Origin: Eubacterium sp.
Lineage (GTDB): Bacteria; Bacillota; Clostridia; Peptostreptococcales; Anaerovoracaceae
NCBI GenBank assembly: GCA_021769965.1
Contig: JAETRU010000023.1
Span: 1-46,289, forward strand
DNA length: 46,289 bases
Direction: 5' to 3'
Shown here: positions 43,854 to 46,289 of the stretch, one piece after another
Layout of the letters: the number at the start of each line of letters is the position of its first letter
Numbering within the stretch: the first letter of the stretch is position 1
Program-made: the position numbers and the translations under genes
The notes under the pieces: generated by a model
The model's database searches: none
The model's input: the letters and a program-made list of their open reading frames with translations, nothing else
What the model was told of the DNA's origin: nothing

Positions 43854-45013
43854 GTGATGATGAGAAGATTCTGCTAGGTGCATGGCTCATGGGTGATAAT
43901 CTGAACGATATGGGTGAATTTGAAGAATCCGATTTTTCGAGGCCTGACGTGTTCCGGCTCCTAAAGGAGGGAGCCGGAAACATGGAGATTTCCCGAAAAC
44001 TGGGAATCCATATTTCAGAGATTATGGAGTGGCGTTCGATGTATTTTCCATATCTCTACGAGGAAGCCGCAAAGGAATGGCAGAAAAATAAAATTTTGCG
44101 GCAGATTGCAGAAGTTACAAGTGAAAAAGATTTGTCAGTTATTGCTGAAAAGATTGACCGACTTCTGACCATCGGGCAGACAGTGCGGCCGGAAACCAAT
44201 TTAGCAAAAAAGTTTGAAGAGGCAATAAAAGCAAGACAGAATCAGCGGGTTGTATGCTATGGTATAGAATCATTGGACGGGCTTACATTGGGTTTACACC
44301 GAACCGAATTAACTACTATAGGGGCAAGGCCTGCTGTTGGAAAGTCCGCTTTTGCACTGCAAATTGCTTTGAGTGTGGTTGAGCAGGGGCAGAAGGTATT
44401 GTATTTCCCTCTGGAAATGTCCACGGAGCAGACCCTAGAAAGAATTGCGGCTATGAACGGCTATACCGATATGGCAAGCCTTAGAACAGGCCGGGGGCTG
44501 AACAAAGAAAAGTTCAATCAGGTATTGGGGCAGATATCAGCCTTGGAGTTGTCGGGGCGATTCAAAATCTATGAAGGAGAGAATGACCTGAACCACATAA
44601 CGGCAGCTGTAAAGAGAGAAAAGCCGTTCCTGATTGTTGTAGATCAGCTTACACAATTACGCTGCAACAGACGATTTAACAGCAAGCGGGAGCAGTTCTC
44701 TTATATGACTACGGAACTGAAGAGGCTTGCAATGAAAGAAAAGATTGCAGTCATTCTCTTGGCACAGATCAATAGAACAGGTGACGACACATCACCCACT
44801 ATGGCACAGTTAAAAGAATCTGGGAGTATTGAAGAGGACAGCGACAATGTGATCTTGCTGCATCGTGTCCCAGAAGAGAACTGGACGCACCCAGAGAAAT
44901 GGACAAATGGCAAGGTTCCATATGCTATCAAGCTGGCAAAGCAGCGGAGCGGAGAAACGGGAGACTTTTCCGCAATCTTCTATAAGCAGAATCTTAAATT
45001 TTTCAGCATGTGA
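43850..45013 (+). CDS. DnaB-like replicative helicase
   Basis: A 387-residue RecA-fold helicase. A short N-terminal region (about 1-110) with a helix-turn-helix-like NMEISRKLGIHISEIMEWR replaces the usual DnaB N-domain. The C-domain has Walker A GARPAVGKS (158-166), YFPLEMSTEQTLERIAA, Walker B LIVVDQL, and VILLAQINR with the DnaB-type sensor. Start at GTG 43850, overlapping the previous stop. Unwinds the element DNA during its replication. Confidence 0.88.
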   Translation: MSDDEKILLGAWLMGDNLNDMGEFEESDFSRPDVFRLLKEGAGNMEISRKLGIHISEIMEWRSMYFPYLYEEAAKEWQKNKILRQIAEVTSEKDLSVIAEKIDRLLTIGQTVRPETNLAKKFEEAIKARQNQRVVCYGIESLDGLTLGLHRTELTTIGARPAVGKSAFALQIALSVVEQGQKVLYFPLEMSTEQTLERIAAMNGYTDMASLRTGRGLNKEKFNQVLGQISALELSGRFKIYEGENDLNHITAAVKREKPFLIVVDQLTQLRCNRRFNSKREQFSYMTTELKRLAMKEKIAVILLAQINRTGDDTSPTMAQLKESGSIEEDSDNVILLHRVPEENWTHPEKWTNGKVPYAIKLAKQRSGETGDFSAIFYKQNLKFFSM

Positions 45014-45049
45014 AGGTGGGATTGCTGTTAAGGTACTGTGAAAGGGGGG

Positions 45050-45120
45050 TGGGGATACCTGCGGGGCTTGTGAGCCCTGGGAACGATTAGTTACAAAAAA
45101 TTTTTTTTTGAAGCGTTTCG
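45050..45120 (+). other. candidate packaging (cos) region
   Basis: Between the helicase and terS genes: a G-rich tract (45041-45056), a GGGCT/AGCCC hairpin (45064-45077) and A6T9 homopolymers (45095-45109). Packaging sites often lie beside terS; this is positional inference. Confidence 0.25.
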
Positions 45121-45137
45121 CGACGAAAGGAGAATCT

Positions 45138-45695
45138 ATGAGAACGGAAACAACATTTACAAAAGCTGAATTTGCCAAACTAGTCGGCCTTTCTATTAGG
45201 TCAATCGAAAAAGCAGTAGAGGAACAGAAAGTTATTCCACTACAAACGCGCCCGACGTTATTCACAATTGAGGAAGTGTCGAAGTTTATTAAAGCGAGGC
45301 TTGACGAAGCCCAGCGTAAAGAAAAAGACCAGATTACCAAAGACAAAGAACTGTCCAAGCTTGATGGTGAGGCAAGAATCAAGCAGGCTAAGGCAGAGAT
45401 GGAAGAACTAAAACTAAAGGAACTCCGCGGAGAACTGCACGCCGCTGAGGATGTAGAAGCAATCGTAACAGACCACGCCTTGTATATTCGCTCCATGCTT
45501 TTAGCGATGCCCGGCAAGCTGGCAGTAGATGTTGCCAATATTAACACAGCGGCAGAAGCTGCCGACAGAATAAAAAAAGAAGTATACCGCATATTAGAAT
45601 GTGCGGCAGATTACCAGTACGACCCAGAGGAATACGCAAAGCGCGTAAGAGAGCGTGAGGGATGGAAAGAAATGGAGAATGAAGAGGAAGATTAA
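45138..45695 (+). CDS. terminase small subunit-like protein (Nu1/TerS type)
   Basis: A 185-residue protein. The N-terminal helix-turn-helix FTKAEFAKLVGLSIRSIEKAVEEQKVIPL is followed by a long Lys/Glu-rich coiled coil (about 50-110) and a C-terminal part with DHALYIRSMLLAMPGKLAVDVANINTAAEAADRIKKEVYRIL, as in Nu1-like small terminases. It recognises the packaging site. AAAGGAG precedes the ATG. No large terminase follows in the 590 bases left. Confidence 0.72.
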   Translation: MRTETTFTKAEFAKLVGLSIRSIEKAVEEQKVIPLQTRPTLFTIEEVSKFIKARLDEAQRKEKDQITKDKELSKLDGEARIKQAKAEMEELKLKELRGELHAAEDVEAIVTDHALYIRSMLLAMPGKLAVDVANINTAAEAADRIKKEVYRILECAADYQYDPEEYAKRVREREGWKEMENEEED

Positions 45696-45814
45696 AGGCG
45701 TATGTGTCCCTCTTCACGGCACGAGGCAAAATTTGAGCCTATGAGGCGGGTAACGGGTTCGACTGCATAGTTCTGCAAGATTCACTAAAAAATCGCTTAG
45801 AACGCAAGTTTGAA

Positions 45815-45837
45815 CGTCAGAAACATGTGTTCTGACG
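45815..45837 (+). repeat. perfect 8-base hairpin downstream of terS
   Basis: CGTCAGAA (45815-45822) and TTCTGACG (45830-45837), seven-base loop. GAACGCAAGTTTG (45800-45812) just before it resembles a LexA box imperfectly. No gene is supported in 45696-45878. Confidence 0.5.
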
Positions 45838-45878
45838 GAGGTATGGATGTAGGAGAATTCAGCGCGTTCGATGAGTGA

Positions 45879-45907
45879 TTGATTTCTCCCACGGTGCATG
45901 GTATACT
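45879..45907 (+). promoter_or_regulatory. toxin mRNA promoter
   Basis: TTGATT (45879-45884) and TATACT (45902-45907), 17-base spacer, about 60 bases before the toxin start. Confidence 0.7.
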
Positions 45908-45948
45908 TGTATTGCTAAGAGGATAAAGGCCATTAAAGGCGGCGGCTT

Positions 45949-45964
45949 TCGGAAAGGAATCCGA
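45949..45964 (+). promoter_or_regulatory. hairpin presenting or masking the toxin ribosome binding site
   Basis: TCGGA (45949-45953) and TCCGA (45960-45964) enclose AAGGAA, the ribosome binding site, ending one base before the toxin ATG. Confidence 0.5.
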
Positions 45965-45965
45965 T

Positions 45966-46040
45966 ATGACGGACTACGAAATCTTAGTCATTGTACTTAT
46001 GATTTTGGGGTTAGTCTTGAGGGATAACCACGAAAAGTAA
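45966..46040 (+). CDS. holin-like type I toxin peptide
   Basis: A 24-residue peptide: MTDYE, a hydrophobic helix ILVIVLMILGLVL, then charged RDNHEK. This is the layout of the putative holin-like toxin family, in which the N-terminal M-x-x-Y-E is common. It would insert in the inner membrane and depolarise it. Own promoter, hairpin at the ribosome binding site, terminator directly after the stop, and a convergent antisense RNA. Confidence 0.8.
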   Translation: MTDYEILVIVLMILGLVLRDNHEK

Positions 46041-46123
46041 AAACCGCCCAGGCGGCATCCTGAAGCGGTTTTAAATGAAAATTTAATTCTTAATCAGAAA
46101 GTCAGCCGTTAGGCCTCCCTCTT
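46037..46123 (-). ncRNA. antisense RNA antitoxin
   Basis: Starting near 46123 from the promoter at 46130-46158 and ending in the shared terminator, it would be about 85 bases long. It is complementary to the toxin mRNA 3' end only where the mRNA extends through the terminator. Size and ends are predicted. Confidence 0.65.
46039..46072. terminator. bidirectional terminator of toxin mRNA and antisense RNA
   Basis: AAAACCGC (46040-46047) pairs with GCGGTTTT (46065-46072), with further pairing inside. T runs follow on both strands. Confidence 0.8.
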
Positions 46124-46129
46124 AGCACC

Positions 46130-46158
46130 ACTATATCACAAATCCATAGAGATTGCAA
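46130..46158 (-). promoter_or_regulatory. antitoxin RNA promoter
   Basis: TTGCAA (46153-46158) and TATAGT (46130-46135), 17-base spacer, on the - strand, convergent with the toxin promoter and closer to consensus. Confidence 0.75.
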
Positions 46159-46192
46159 GAAAAACAGAGCCTGAGGTCGTGTCAAGTTGTTG

Positions 46193-46225
46193 TGGAGTTT
46201 TTTGTTGACAACTCCAATGTATTTT
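46193..46225 (+). repeat. small hairpin near the window end
   Basis: TGGAGTT (46193-46199) and AACTCCA (46210-46216) with a T-rich loop, then ATGTATTTTT. It may be a terminator. No gene is seen from 46159 to the end. Confidence 0.35.
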
Positions 46226-46289
46226 TAACAGAACAAAGTATTCCTTGCCTGCCCCAGATCATGAATCAAGGTCTGCGTCCCGCTTGCTC

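Larger units (their letters stand above)
41340..46289. mobile_element. integrated phage-related element, left end (prophage or PICI-like satellite)
   Basis: From the interrupted GGGtGRT tail to the window end: repressor and divergent Cro-like gene, excisionase-like gene, replication protein, DnaB-like helicase, TerS-like gene and a type I toxin-antitoxin locus. It is more A+T rich than the genes to its left. No integrase, large terminase, portal or capsid gene is in view. Confidence 0.8.

Noticed and set aside
45702-45770. 22-codon frame starting MCPSSRHEAKF
   Set aside because: Weak ribosome binding site, no recognised similarity and no structural support; left unannotated.
45730-45775. tRNA- or tmRNA-like GGGTTCGACTGC
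   Set aside because: The T-loop-like string has no matching T-stem, acceptor or anticodon arm.
1-46289. CRISPR arrays, rRNA, intact insertion sequences
   Set aside because: No spaced repeat array, rRNA stretch or transposase frame was found on reading both strands.

Overview
The window reads as the chromosome of an anaerobic, probably spore-forming Clostridia member (Bacillota). The signs are RNase Y, a clostridial mreBCD-PBP2 cluster, a SigK-type sigma factor, a YlmC/YmxH protein, a DUF1540 Cys-rich protein, a glycine riboswitch, strong GGAGG ribosome binding sites and several TTG starts. Placement below class level (for example near Anaerovoracaceae) is a guess.

Layout. 1-9.9 kb: rny, then rodA facing a leftward cell-shape operon radC-mreB-mreC-mreD-mrdA-minD. 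9.9-15.3 kb: a DUF1540 protein, sigK, a second class B PBP, and the housekeeping genes DUF1015, cmk and nrdR, then ylmC. 15.3-18.3 kb: a sodium:amino-acid symporter behind a glycine riboswitch, and a trigger-factor-like lipoprotein. 18.4-23.5 kb: a BmpA/NupOPQ nucleoside-type ABC importer. 23.5-24.3 kb: an AT-rich stretch with one orphan secreted protein. 24.3-31.5 kb: histidine operon hisZ-G-C-B-H-A-F-IE-J, which lacks hisD. 31.6-33.4 kb: two small membrane genes and an Lrp regulator. 33.4-39.7 kb: two self-regulated ABC operons, one led by an XRE-AbrB fusion, one by a YtrA-type GntR repressor with tandem operators over a consensus promoter. 39.7-41.3 kb: a MATE pump behind a likely ribosome-mediated attenuator.

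From about 41.34 kb to the end lies an integrated element, visibly richer in A+T. Its left junction coincides with what looks like the displaced 3' end of a GGGtGRT-family gene. It carries a phage-type repressor, a divergent Cro-like gene, an excisionase-like gene, a replication protein, a DnaB-like helicase, a TerS-like gene and a complete-looking type I toxin-antitoxin locus (24-residue holin-like toxin with a convergent antisense RNA). The repressor/cro/xis/replication/terS order resembles a phage-inducible chromosomal island as much as the left end of a prophage. The window stops before this can be decided.

The strongest leads are the type I toxin-antitoxin locus, the possible satellite element with its disrupted target gene, the leader-peptide attenuator before the MATE gene, the promoter nested inside a terminator before the glycine riboswitch, a MinD without MinC, MinE or its membrane-targeting tail, and the his operon without hisD. 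All family calls come from reading motifs, not from database searches.
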